Below, piece by piece: positions 24,069 to 32,268 of a DNA stretch of 64,000 bases. Location: the NCBI RefSeq assembly GCF_028994805.1, contig NZ_JAJQQP010000004.1, positions 310,001 through 374,000 of the forward strand, written 5' to 3'. The position numbers and the translations under genes were made by a program. Below the pieces are notes generated by a model. It had not been told where the DNA came from and searched no databases. It saw nothing but the letters and a program-made list of their open reading frames with translations. Each line of letters opens with the position of its first letter. Position 1 is the first letter of the stretch. Origin of the DNA: Promicromonospora iranensis (GTDB lineage Bacteria; Actinomycetota; Actinomycetes; Actinomycetales; Cellulomonadaceae).

Positions 24069-25667
24069 TCACGAGGGCAGGAGCTGCTGCTCCATGGCGT
24101 AGACAGCCACGCCGGCCCGGGTCCGTCGCCCGGTCTTGTCGTAGATGTGCCCGAGGTGGTGGCCCACGGTGCGGCTCGATATGGACAGCTCAGCTCCTAT
24201 TTGCTGGTTGGTCAGCCCGCGGGCAGCCAGCCGCAGTACCTCGACCTCGCGCGCCGTGAGCCCGGCCGGACGACGGGTCCGGGGCGCCGGTCCGCCCGCC
24301 GCCCGGATCACGAGGTCGCAGGCGACGCGGTCCAGGGTGCCCGCGTCCGCCTCACGCGTCAGGAGTCGGATGGCTCCGTCGACGGTGAACGCGTCCCGGT
24401 GCGCCCGTGGCTCGGTCAGTGCGGCGAACATGTCGGCGGCGGCGAGAATGCGTGCCGCGGGGGAGGTCTGGGTCCCGAAGGCGCCGCGGTGGTAGCCACT
24501 ACCGTCGATGCGTTCGTGGTGTGCGGCGGCGATCGGTGCCAGCGGAGCGAACGCGGGTACACGCTCCAGTACGCGCTCGGTCCAGTACGCGTGCATTCTG
24601 ACCCGCTCCATGTCAGCGGTGCTCAACGGGCCCGGCCGGTCCCACACGTCGGCGGAGATCCCTGCCCGCCCCAGGTCGTGGAGCAGAGCCGCGCAGTGCA
24701 GCTGGGTCACCTCGTCGGGAGTGAGACCGCCCAGTCGGCCGGCGCTCTGCGCCAGTCGCGCGACGTGTTCGCTGTGTCCGATCAGCCATGTGCCCTTGAG
24801 GTCGACGAATCTGCCGAGAACCGCGCACAGGTCGGAGATCCCCTCGGGGGGCACCATGGCGTACGGGGGCGGTTCGGCGCCTACCGCGGAGGCGACGGCG
24901 TCGGGTTCACGCAACGGGGCGAGCAGCTGCGGGGCGTCGGCTGCGAACGCACGTGCGAGGTCCGGATCGAGATGGCCGCCGGCGCGCCTGACCACCTCCG
25001 CGACGGCGGCCGGCTCACCGCCCTTCGCATGGGCCAGTACGGCCTGCTCGGCCACGTGGACGACACGAGCCACGAAGGACAGGTCTCCGCCGCCGGCTCC
25101 GAGGGGTATGCCCTGTCCGTCCCATCGCTCGTACACGTCGTTCAACGCCGCGAGGGTCTGCGGGAGGACGCCCAGTCCCGAACCGAGCGCCTGACTGGCC
25201 TCGCAGCCGTTGCGCATGGCCTCCACACCGACCGTGGGCAGCACCTCGGTCAGTGTGCCCGTCAACTGCTGGGCACTCTCGCGCGTCCACCCACCGACCC
25301 GGAGCAGCTGCTCGGTCAGAGGCACGTCGTCGCTCGGATCGAGGTGCTTCAGCGCGCCCTGGAACGCCACCTCGTCACCGAAGACCGCCGCGAGCTCGGG
25401 AGCGAACGACGTGCAGCCGACCGAGCGCAGGAGCGCCGTCTCGTAGACCGCCCGGCAGGTCTCCTGGTCGACCGCGAGGACGTCGCGGGCGAACGCCGTG
25501 GCGACGACGCAGGTACGCAGCCCTTTCTCGAAAGTCATACCCGCGGCCAGATCTGTCGTCAGCGAGAGCGCAGCGAGCACCTCGGCCAACCGGATGTCCT
25601 CCACCGCACGAGCGTACTGTCCTTCCCCCGCGCCCCCGGGCGTGTCCGCACTGTGCTCCTCGCGCAC
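24069..25667 (-). CDS. HD-domain protein with LuxR-type DNA-binding C-terminus
   Basis: 532 residues. A degenerate first HD-like half (residues ~25-150, with LLRSVGCTS where LLHHIGCT is usual) is followed by a second, HD-GYP-like half: LLHDLGRAGI and HHERIDGSGYHRG, so the GYP motif is GYH. The C-terminal ~65 residues are a LuxR HTH (LTAREVEVLRLAARGLTNQQ, ISSRTVGHHLGHIYDKTG). It probably binds or degrades a cyclic nucleotide and controls transcription directly; activity is uncertain because of the altered motifs. The start is not firm: GTG 25,667 or GTG 25,604. The last ~320 bp are duplicated at 31.4 kb. Confidence 0.85.
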   Translation of the reverse strand: MREEHSADTPGGAGEGQYARAVEDIRLAEVLAALSLTTDLAAGMTFEKGLRTCVVATAFARDVLAVDQETCRAVYETALLRSVGCTSFAPELAAVFGDEVAFQGALKHLDPSDDVPLTEQLLRVGGWTRESAQQLTGTLTEVLPTVGVEAMRNGCEASQALGSGLGVLPQTLAALNDVYERWDGQGIPLGAGGGDLSFVARVVHVAEQAVLAHAKGGEPAAVAEVVRRAGGHLDPDLARAFAADAPQLLAPLREPDAVASAVGAEPPPYAMVPPEGISDLCAVLGRFVDLKGTWLIGHSEHVARLAQSAGRLGGLTPDEVTQLHCAALLHDLGRAGISADVWDRPGPLSTADMERVRMHAYWTERVLERVPAFAPLAPIAAAHHERIDGSGYHRGAFGTQTSPAARILAAADMFAALTEPRAHRDAFTVDGAIRLLTREADAGTLDRVACDLVIRAAGGPAPRTRRPAGLTAREVEVLRLAARGLTNQQIGAELSISSRTVGHHLGHIYDKTGRRTRAGVAVYAMEQQLLPS

Positions 25668-25723
25668 GGGCCGCGCACCGGCAGCCGGTGACCTGACGAG
25701 CGGACATCCCCGAGGACGACCGA

Positions 25724-25749
25724 CGAAATAGGCCGATCAACCGATGCCC
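25724..25749 (+). promoter_or_regulatory. 26-bp dyad upstream of HD/LuxR and SnoaL-like genes (copy 2)
   Basis: Reads AAATAGGCCGATCAACCGAT in its centre and matches the site before osmC at 20 of 26 positions. It is 57 bp upstream of the assumed HD/LuxR start and 137 bp upstream of the divergent SnoaL-like gene. A regulator encoded next door with a LuxR HTH is the obvious candidate, but that link is inference. Confidence 0.55.
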
Positions 25750-25885
25750 GCCGACCGGTTCGCGGGGGAGGGTCTACGAAGGGCGGGCGCGAGCTCGGCC
25801 GAAGCGCTCGGAACCTGCGTTCCGCGCCGCAGTCGGCTGCAGTGACGCGTCAGCCGCCCATCGGCACACAGCACGGAGGCACCAC

Positions 25886-26299
25886 ATGACCACGTACGAG
25901 CACGATGAACAGACCGCCTCGGGTGGTGCGGTGGTGGAAGCGCTGTACCGCTCGCTCGCCCAGGGTGACGTCGCCGCACTGCTCGCTGGACTCGACGAGC
26001 AGATCGAATGGGTCGTTCCCCCGGGTCTGCACTACGGAGGCACGTACCGGGGACGTGAGGAAGTGCTCGCGAACGTCTTCTCTCGTTTCGTCACCGAGTG
26101 GCAGGACTTCACTGTCGCGCCTGCTGAGCTGATGGAAGCCGGGCACCGGGTCATCGCCCTCGGTCACTACAGCGGCACGAACCTGGCGACCGGGAAACCG
26201 ATGCGGACGCGCTTCGTCCACGTGTGGCGGCTACGCGACGGCGTTCCCGTGCACTTCGAGACCGTCCTCGACACCCACACCATGGTCACCGCGATGTGA
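25886..26299 (+). CDS. SnoaL-like (NTF2-fold) protein
   Basis: 137 residues with the ketosteroid-isomerase/SnoaL pattern: VVEALYRSLAQGDVAALLAG, IEWVVPPGLHYGGTYRGREE, then the beta-sheet ending FVHVWRLRDGVPVHFETVLD. Such cone-shaped proteins are isomerases, cyclases or binding proteins; with the O-methyltransferase 53 bp downstream a tailoring role is possible. Catalytic residues cannot be assigned. ATG at 25,886 with GGAGGCACC just upstream is a good start. Confidence 0.85.
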   Translation: MTTYEHDEQTASGGAVVEALYRSLAQGDVAALLAGLDEQIEWVVPPGLHYGGTYRGREEVLANVFSRFVTEWQDFTVAPAELMEAGHRVIALGHYSGTNLATGKPMRTRFVHVWRLRDGVPVHFETVLDTHTMVTAM

Positions 26300-26352
26300 A
26301 CCGGTGCCCTGGCTCTGCAGAGCTCCGAACCTCATCGAAAGACGCAGCACAC

Positions 26353-27450
26353 ATGACCTTGTTCGAACATCAATTCGTCGCGGCAGGTTCCCCCGAACCG
26401 CCCACGGACGCCACGGGACGCATGCTCCAGATGATGACGGGGTACTGGGTCACCCAGGTGGTCCGGACCGCAGCCGAGCTGCGCATCGCCGACCACCTGC
26501 ACGCCGGTGGCGCCACAGCCGCCGAAGTGGCCGCGACGGAGTCCCTGGACACGGATTCGACCTTCCGGTTCCTGCGAGCCTGCGCCTCCCTGGGGCTCGC
26601 CGTGTCGGCTGACGGGGAACGGTTCGTCAGTACGCCTCTGCTCGACACCCTGCGCACCGACACCCCGGGGTCCTTGCGGGACCTGGCACTGTGGGGTGGG
26701 GCCGAATCGCACTGGCTGCCCTGGGGACGGCTGTCGGGTGCGATCCGCAGCGGCACCACCCAGGCGAGAGCCGCGCTCGGCGCCTCCTTCTTCGACTGGC
26801 TTGCCACCGTGCCCGAAGAAGCCGAAGTGTTCACCAACGCGATGACCGCCATGACGCGCGGCCTGGCCCACCAGCTGGTGGAGGTGATCCGGCTCGAGGG
26901 CACCGAAGCCGTCGTGGACGTCGGTGGCGCCGGCGGGAACCTCGTCCAGACGCTCATGCAGCGGCATCCCGGACTGACCGGGACGGTCCTCGACCTCCCG
27001 CACGTGGCTACCGAGGCCGACGCCTCCGCCTCGAGCATGGGCGTCGCGGACCGGTTCACCTTCGTCGGCGGCGACTTCTTCGAGCAGGTGCCGTCCGGAG
27101 ATGTGCACCTGCTGAAGTTCGTCCTGCACGACTGGGACGACGACGCCTGCGTACGCATCCTGCGCAACTGCCGGGAATCACTCGAACCGGGTGGGCGCGT
27201 GCTCGTGATGGAACTCCTGGTGGACGAGGTGGGCACGCCCGGGCTGCAGCCGCTGATGGACCTCAACATGATGGCGCTGTCGACCGGGCGCGAGCGCAGC
27301 CTCGGCGAGTTCGCGAACCTCTTCGAGAGAGCCGGCCTGACCCTGACCAGAACGATGTCATCGGCGTCCCTGGTCTCCGTCCTGGAGCTCGCCCCGTCCG
27401 ATCCCGCGCGGGGCGGTGAAGTCCGTACCCTGCCGAGCCAGCGCTCGTGA
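26353..27450 (+). CDS. SAM-dependent O-methyltransferase (hydroxyneurosporene/caffeate type)
   Basis: 365 residues. An N-terminal winged-helix dimerisation domain (~25-110: VTQVVRTAAELRIADHLHAG) is followed by a Rossmann methyltransferase with VVDVGGAGGNLVQTLM (SAM loop), DLPHV (acidic end of strand 2), GGDFFEQVP and LLKFVLHDWDDD, whose His is the catalytic base in small-molecule O-methyltransferases. The family methylates phenolic or polyketide hydroxyls. The ATG at 26,353 gives standard length. It follows the SnoaL-like gene closely, and both may belong to a small tailoring unit; no synthase is nearby. Confidence 0.9.
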   Translation: MTLFEHQFVAAGSPEPPTDATGRMLQMMTGYWVTQVVRTAAELRIADHLHAGGATAAEVAATESLDTDSTFRFLRACASLGLAVSADGERFVSTPLLDTLRTDTPGSLRDLALWGGAESHWLPWGRLSGAIRSGTTQARAALGASFFDWLATVPEEAEVFTNAMTAMTRGLAHQLVEVIRLEGTEAVVDVGGAGGNLVQTLMQRHPGLTGTVLDLPHVATEADASASSMGVADRFTFVGGDFFEQVPSGDVHLLKFVLHDWDDDACVRILRNCRESLEPGGRVLVMELLVDEVGTPGLQPLMDLNMMALSTGRERSLGEFANLFERAGLTLTRTMSSASLVSVLELAPSDPARGGEVRTLPSQRS

Positions 27451-27533
27451 TGCGGCGGAATGCCTTCTGCGCGTCGTCTTCCACCAGCGCGTCATCCCTT
27501 TCTTCCCCGCTGTGACTTCAGATCGGCAGAAGC

Positions 27534-29111
27534 ATGTCTCCTCACCACCGTTCGTCCCGAGCAGTCGCCGTCCTGGCGTCGCTCGTCGTGCTCGCAGCCG
27601 GGCTCACGGCGTGTGACCCTGGCTCCGACGAAGCCGCGGGGCCGCCCCCGGTGCCCCGTACGCTCACCGAACAGAAACCGCGCTGGACCGCGTGCTCTGC
27701 TCCGTCCACAGCCCAGGGCGGCGGTGACAAGCCCGAGAAGCTGCCGGACGGTACGGCGTGGCAGTGTGCAACCGTGACGGTGCCGCTGGACTACGCGAAC
27801 CCCGACGGCAAGACCATCGACCTCGCCCTCATCAGGGCAGAAGCCGCACCAGGCCCCGGCAAGAAGCGCATCGGATCCCTGCTCTTCAACTTCGGCGGCC
27901 CCGGTGGCTCCGGGGTCTCGACCCTTCCCCTCCTCGCCGGCGACGACTACATGAAGCTGCACCGGAGCTACGACCTGGTCTCCTTCGACCCGCGCGGGGT
28001 CGGGAACAGCGCCGGCGTGCAGTGCCTGGACACGAAGGCCATGGACGCGCGGCTGGCGGCGGACTCAACGCCGGACGACGCGGACGAAGAAGAGAGCTAC
28101 ACCCGCAGGGCACGTGCCTACGCCCGGTCCTGTGAAAGCAGCTCGGGCGCGGTTCTGGAGCACGTCGGCACCCAGCAGGCCGCACGTGACATGGAGCTGA
28201 TGCGGCACGTGCTGGGTGACGCGAAACTGAACTACTTCGGCATCTCCTACGGAACGCAGCTCGGTGGCGTCTACGCCCACCTCTTTCCGGACAACGTCGG
28301 ACGATTTGTCTTCGACGCCGTCGTCGACCCCACCGAGAACTTTCTCGCCAGTGGACTCGGCCAGGCCAAGGGGTTCCAGAGCGCACTGCGGAACTTCCTC
28401 AAGGACTGCCCGAAGCACGACTCGTGCCTCTTCGAGGGCAAGGACCCCGCTCACGGTGAGAAGGAGGTCGTCGCACTGATCGAGCGCCTGGACGAGCGTC
28501 CCTTGCCCACCGAGCTCGATCGCCCCCTGACCCAGAGCCTGGCCCTCAACGGCATCGCCGCCGCCCTCTACGGCGAGGAGAGCTGGGCAATCCTCAGGGA
28601 CGCGCTGGCCGAGGCCGAGAAGGGGAACGGCACCGTGCTGCTGTGGCTCTCCGACATGCTCAACGAACGTGCCTTCTTGGAGGATGGGTACTCCAACATC
28701 AACGACGCCAACACCGCAGTGAACTGCGCCGACTACAAGGACCGTTACACCGCCGCCGACGTGCACCGGCATCGTCCCGCGTTCCACACGGCGTCCGGCG
28801 TGTTCGGCGACTGGATGGCCTGGGGCCTGCTCCAGTGCACCGGCTGGCCCGTGGAGGGCCATGCCCCCACCATCGATGTCTCGGCCGACGGCGCAGGCCC
28901 CGTCCTCGTCATCGGCAACACCGGTGATCCCGCCACCCCCTACGAGGGAGCCGAGAAGATGGCGGACGAGCTCGGCGAGGGAGTCGGTGTACATCTCACC
29001 GTGGATGGTGAGGGACACGGCACCTACGGCGTCAACGACTGCCTGACCGGGGTCGTCGACAGGTACTTGCTCGAGGGGTCGGTCCCGAAGAACGGCACCA
29101 CCTGCTCGTGA
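27534..29111 (+). CDS. Lipoprotein tripeptidyl-aminopeptidase-like alpha/beta hydrolase
   Basis: 525 residues with a lipoprotein signal (lipobox LTAC, C27). The alpha/beta-hydrolase core has the oxyanion region NFGGPGGSG (119-127), the nucleophile elbow GISYG with S238, an Asp in GNTGDPATPY and the His in DGEGHGTYG. The C-terminal TAP-like domain is present, so it resembles the Streptomyces SlpD/E and tripeptidyl-aminopeptidase group, exported proteases that trim N-termini. ATG 27,534 begins just upstream of the signal. The start region (-45 to +34) is duplicated at 31.7 kb, where it drives a chimeric gene. Confidence 0.9.
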   Translation: MSPHHRSSRAVAVLASLVVLAAGLTACDPGSDEAAGPPPVPRTLTEQKPRWTACSAPSTAQGGGDKPEKLPDGTAWQCATVTVPLDYANPDGKTIDLALIRAEAAPGPGKKRIGSLLFNFGGPGGSGVSTLPLLAGDDYMKLHRSYDLVSFDPRGVGNSAGVQCLDTKAMDARLAADSTPDDADEEESYTRRARAYARSCESSSGAVLEHVGTQQAARDMELMRHVLGDAKLNYFGISYGTQLGGVYAHLFPDNVGRFVFDAVVDPTENFLASGLGQAKGFQSALRNFLKDCPKHDSCLFEGKDPAHGEKEVVALIERLDERPLPTELDRPLTQSLALNGIAAALYGEESWAILRDALAEAEKGNGTVLLWLSDMLNERAFLEDGYSNINDANTAVNCADYKDRYTAADVHRHRPAFHTASGVFGDWMAWGLLQCTGWPVEGHAPTIDVSADGAGPVLVIGNTGDPATPYEGAEKMADELGEGVGVHLTVDGEGHGTYGVNDCLTGVVDRYLLEGSVPKNGTTCS

Positions 29112-29208
29112 CGAGCACCCGCCATCCGAGCACCCGCCATCCTGGCCGTCGGCACTTGAGGCCGTGCAGCGTGGCTCGCCCCGAACCAACAGTTGGAGCA
29201 CGAGAACT

Positions 29209-30123
29209 ATGACTGAGGTACAACGGCAGATCGAAGGGTCCGGTACGGTCCGGGTCGGAGACCGGACGATTCACCGCATGTCCTTCGGTGCGATGCGCCT
29301 CGCCGACAAGGCGATCTGGGGACCGCCCGCGGACCGTCAGAATGCGATCCGGGTTGCCCGCCGTGCGGTCGAGCTCGGCATCAACCACATCGACACCGCG
29401 GACTCCTATGCCTTCGGCGTGACCGAGGAGATCCTGCGTGAAGCGCTGCACCCCTACCCCGATGACCTGTTGATAGCGACCAAAGCAGGTCAGGCCCAGG
29501 TGCGGCCAGGGGTTTGGGAGCCCGTCGGACGCCCCGCCTATCTGCGACAGCAGTGCGAGGCCAGTCTCCGACGCCTGGGCACGGAGCGAATCGACCTCTT
29601 CTACTTGCACCGTGTCGATCCGCAGGTGCCGTTCGACGAGCAAATAGGTGCGATGAAGGAACTTCAGGACGAGGGCAAGATCGCCCACTGTGGATTGTCG
29701 AGCGTCACGATCGATCAGATCGAGTCAGCACAGAGGATCATCGAGGTGGCTGCCGTGCAGAACATCTTCAATGTGGCGGCCCGCGCGGGAGAGGAAGTGC
29801 TCGAACACTGCGAACGGGAGCGCATCCCTTTCATGGCATGGTTCCCTATCATGAGTGGCGAGCTGGCCCTCCCCAACAGCATCGTCGCCGAAGTGGCAGC
29901 GGAGCTGAACGCAACGCCCGCGCAGGTAGCCCTCGCGTGGCTGCTCGACCGGTCGAACGTGCTCTGCCCCATCCCCGGCACATCCTCGGTCGCGCATCTC
30001 GACGAGAATGTCGCCGCGTCCGTGCTGCGACTCGCCGACGAGCACCTCGCTCGTCTCGCCCCACTGCGGCTGGCCGAAAACGAACTCGCGCAACTCCTCG
30101 CAGCCGGCTCGGCCAAGGAGTGA
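29209..30123 (+). CDS. Aldo/keto reductase
   Basis: 304 residues, a complete (beta/alpha)8 AKR. The catalytic set is visible: D62 and Y67 in IDTADSYAFG, K in LIATKAG (near 101) and H in FYLHRVD. The phosphate-binding C-terminal part is WLLDRSNVLCPIPGTSSVAH. It would reduce carbonyls with NADPH; the PXXGQAQVRPG insertion after the Lys strand resembles the YdbC/oxidoreductase branch. ATG 29,209 follows TTGGAG. A 9-bp-stem hairpin lies 42 bp after the stop. It is separate from the preceding peptidase by 97 bp. Confidence 0.9.
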   Translation: MTEVQRQIEGSGTVRVGDRTIHRMSFGAMRLADKAIWGPPADRQNAIRVARRAVELGINHIDTADSYAFGVTEEILREALHPYPDDLLIATKAGQAQVRPGVWEPVGRPAYLRQQCEASLRRLGTERIDLFYLHRVDPQVPFDEQIGAMKELQDEGKIAHCGLSSVTIDQIESAQRIIEVAAVQNIFNVAARAGEEVLEHCERERIPFMAWFPIMSGELALPNSIVAEVAAELNATPAQVALAWLLDRSNVLCPIPGTSSVAHLDENVAASVLRLADEHLARLAPLRLAENELAQLLAAGSAKE

Positions 30124-30164
30124 TGGCAGCGCAGTAGTCAGCGCGCACCGGCGTTTGTCCAGAA

Positions 30165-30199
30165 GACGTGCCTCACCTAAGACATCGGTAAGGCACGTC
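30165..30199 (+). terminator. Terminator after aldo/keto reductase gene
   Basis: GACGTGCCT / AGGCACGTC stem with an inner ACC/GGT pair and a 9-nt loop. Confidence 0.65.
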
Positions 30200-30335
30200 A
30201 CCGAGCGCTTCGCTGTCGGCTCCACGCGTTTCTGAAGGTGAGACCGAGTGCGTAGCCAGCGACGATGCCCTCTCCATATCCGCCATCGCAGGCGGCCGGA
30301 CCTCACCGGCCGGTCGGACACAAGGACAGGATCAG

Positions 30336-30941
30336 ATGACGACTTCACATGACGTGTCGGGGGCAGACAACCTCTCCCAACCACCGCCAACACCGGACGA
30401 CGCCCCGGTGCCCGACCGCGCCCCAGTGCTCGAGCAGGTGGATGCGTCCGACCAGGCCGAACCGGAGAAGAACTCCGGTCACCAGGCGTCAGCAGGCGTG
30501 ACCGCGGCGCTTGCCCTGGTCTTGTGGCTCGCCATCGTGCTGGTAGTCCTGGCCGTACAGATATTCTTGAACCGGAGCTTCGGCCGCGACCTAGAGGTGG
30601 GCTCGTTGCCCCGCGTCTGGGATTGGGTACTCACCATTGCGGCCCTTGCAGGAACGTGGGTCCTTGTTCGTAGGCGCCACCCCAGGGTCGGACCCTCGGC
30701 CGAGTCGGAGGAGGCCTCCGGCCGAAAGCCCTCGGCAGGCGTGACGACGGCGCTCGTCCTTGCGTTGTGGGTCGCCATCGTGTTGGTACTGGCGATCACC
30801 CAGATATTCCTGAACCGGAGCCTTGACCTCGACATTGAGCTCGGTTCGCTGCCCGGGGTCTGGAACTGGCTGCTCACGTTCTCGCTCCTCGCAGGGACGT
30901 GGGCTCTGGTTCGTAGTCGCCACCCCAGGATTGGCCCCTGA
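30336..30941 (+). CDS. Small membrane protein with internal tandem duplication
   Basis: 201 residues. A Pro/Glu/Asp-rich N-terminal ~50 residues precedes two 69-residue repeats (52-120 and 133-201) that I count as identical at 47 of 69 positions. Each repeat has a long hydrophobic helix (LWLAIVLVVLAVQIFL in the first), a short polar piece ending GSLP, a second hydrophobic helix with GTW, and a basic RRHPR end, so four membrane helices in total. I do not recognise the family. Having equal N- and C-terminal halves, it looks like a gene that doubled a two-helix unit. ATG 30,336 follows AAGGACAGG. Confidence 0.75.
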   Translation: MTTSHDVSGADNLSQPPPTPDDAPVPDRAPVLEQVDASDQAEPEKNSGHQASAGVTAALALVLWLAIVLVVLAVQIFLNRSFGRDLEVGSLPRVWDWVLTIAALAGTWVLVRRRHPRVGPSAESEEASGRKPSAGVTTALVLALWVAIVLVLAITQIFLNRSLDLDIELGSLPGVWNWLLTFSLLAGTWALVRSRHPRIGP

Positions 30942-31044
30942 CAAGGGACCTAGATGCCGTCCCGCCAGCCGATGGCGGGTCCCCTCCGCTAGCCGCCGGG
31001 AAGAATGGCCGTCGGATCGTTCCCGCTGCCCGTCGCCCAGGGAG

Positions 31045-31335
31045 GCAGGAAGACCTCCTGCCCTTGCTGCAGCAGGCGGTTCGGCCCGCGATCGTGAACG
31101 TGTCCAGCGCGCTCGGTTCGCTGACGATCAACGCCGACCCGGCCGCCCACAGCGATCTGCTCCCGGCATGGGCGCCGCTGCTGGCCTACAACTCTTCCAA
31201 GGCCGCCCTGAACATGCTGACTCTCGTCTATGCGCCCCTCCCGCAGATCAACGTCGTCTCGGTCGACCCCGGATTCACCGCGACCGATCTGAAGGTCTGG
31301 ACGGTCAGCGAGGATGCCCGCTCGGTCTTCTTGCT
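31045..31335 (+). pseudogene. Short-chain dehydrogenase, internal fragment
   Basis: The plus frame around 31,049-31,335 reads EDLLPLLQQAVRPAIVNVSS, then PLLAYNSSKAALNMLTL and INVVSVDPGFTATDLK: the catalytic Ser (IVNVSS), the YxxxK pair and the VxPGF(T)xT loop of an SDR. The NAD-binding N-terminus and the true C-terminus are missing; at its right end the frame runs into the duplicated LuxR fragment. Clearly a leftover piece. Confidence 0.8.
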
Positions 31336-31362
31336 CCGGCGACAGTGCAGCCGGATCGACGG

Positions 31363-31716
31363 TCAGGGCAGGAGCTGCTGCTCCATGGCGTAGACGGCGA
31401 CGCCGGCCCGGGTCCGTCGCCCGGTCTTGTCGTAGATGTGCCCGAGGTGGTGGCCCACGGTGCGGCTCGATATGGACAGCTCGACCCCTATCTGCTGGTT
31501 GGTCAGCCCGCGGGCAGCCAGCCGCAGTACTTCGACCTCCCGCGCCGTGAGCCCGGCCGGACGGCGGGTCCGGGGCGGCGGTCCGCCCGCCGCCCGGATC
31601 ACGAGGTCGCAGGCCACGCGGTCCAGGGTGCCCGAGGCTGCCTCACGCGTCAGGAGCCGGATGGCCTCCTCGACGGTGAACGCGCCTGCCCGGGACGAAC
31701 GGTGATAAATAGACAT
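31363..31716 (-). CDS. Chimeric small LuxR-type HTH protein
   Basis: 117 residues made of two duplicated pieces. The leader and first codons (MSIYHRSSRAGA) match the upstream region and start of the lipoprotein peptidase gene (27,489-27,567 against 31,683-31,761). From AFTVEEAIRLLTRE onward it matches the last ~105 residues of the HD/LuxR protein (about 18 nucleotide differences in 319 bp). The result is a LuxR HTH (LTAREVEVLRLAARGLTNQQ) with no sensor domain, carrying a borrowed promoter and start. The frame is intact, including the final MEQQLLP, so it could be expressed and bind the parent's operators. It could also be a recent non-functional joint. Confidence 0.75.
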   Translation of the reverse strand: MSIYHRSSRAGAFTVEEAIRLLTREAASGTLDRVACDLVIRAAGGPPPRTRRPAGLTAREVEVLRLAARGLTNQQIGVELSISSRTVGHHLGHIYDKTGRRTRAGVAVYAMEQQLLP

Positions 31717-31763
31717 GCTTCTGCCGATCTGAAGTCGCAGCGGGGGAGAAAGGGTCAACGCTG

Positions 31764-32153
31764 CTAGCTCGATGTCCTGGTGGTACTGGGAGTGCCGACG
31801 CGACGAGCGCGGCGAACACGACGCTCATGCTGCCCCTCGAGACGGGTCGGGGCCGTGGTCCTCGGGCAGCGCGGCCTGGAGCCCGCGACGGCGTCCCGCT
31901 TCCTGCGCTTGTCGTCCAGGATGCTGACGATCCCGGCTCCGGTCGCGATCAGCGGGAGCGACACGGCCCAGTCCATGACGGCTTCGGGTCCGATGTCACC
32001 CAGTGCCGTGTCGTGGATCAGGAAGGCGGCGAGGGGGTGGACGGCGAGCGCCACGAGCAGGTATGCCCAGAGGGGCAGCTCGTGGCGGACGGTGACGATG
32101 ACCATGGCGAGGAACACGATGCCGAGGACGACCAGGGTGGCTGCGAGGATCAT
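31764..32153 (-). CDS. Small membrane protein
   Basis: 129 residues: three hydrophobic helices (1-23, 28-47, 62-80) followed by a basic, low-complexity tail of ~48 residues (RRKRDAVAGSRPRC...). I do not recognise a family. The tail ends right at the boundary of the duplicated segment at 31.76 kb, so the original C-terminus may have been replaced. It is divergent from the histidine kinase gene. Confidence 0.5.
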   Translation of the reverse strand: MILAATLVVLGIVFLAMVIVTVRHELPLWAYLLVALAVHPLAAFLIHDTALGDIGPEAVMDWAVSLPLIATGAGIVSILDDKRRKRDAVAGSRPRCPRTTAPTRLEGQHERRVRRARRVGTPSTTRTSS

Positions 32154-32268
32154 GGCTGCGAGTCTGTCGGGATCGTCGCCGTAGGGCGTCGGCCGGCCGA
32201 CGGACTTCTTTCTCTATCCCAGGGTGGAGACGAGCACCGCCTGGGGTGCGGTTATGCTCGGGGCCGAC

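Noticed and set aside
29113-29142. Two tandem copies of GAGCACCCGCCATCC after the peptidase gene
   Set aside because: Only two 15-bp units; probably a local slippage duplication, not a CRISPR or functional repeat.
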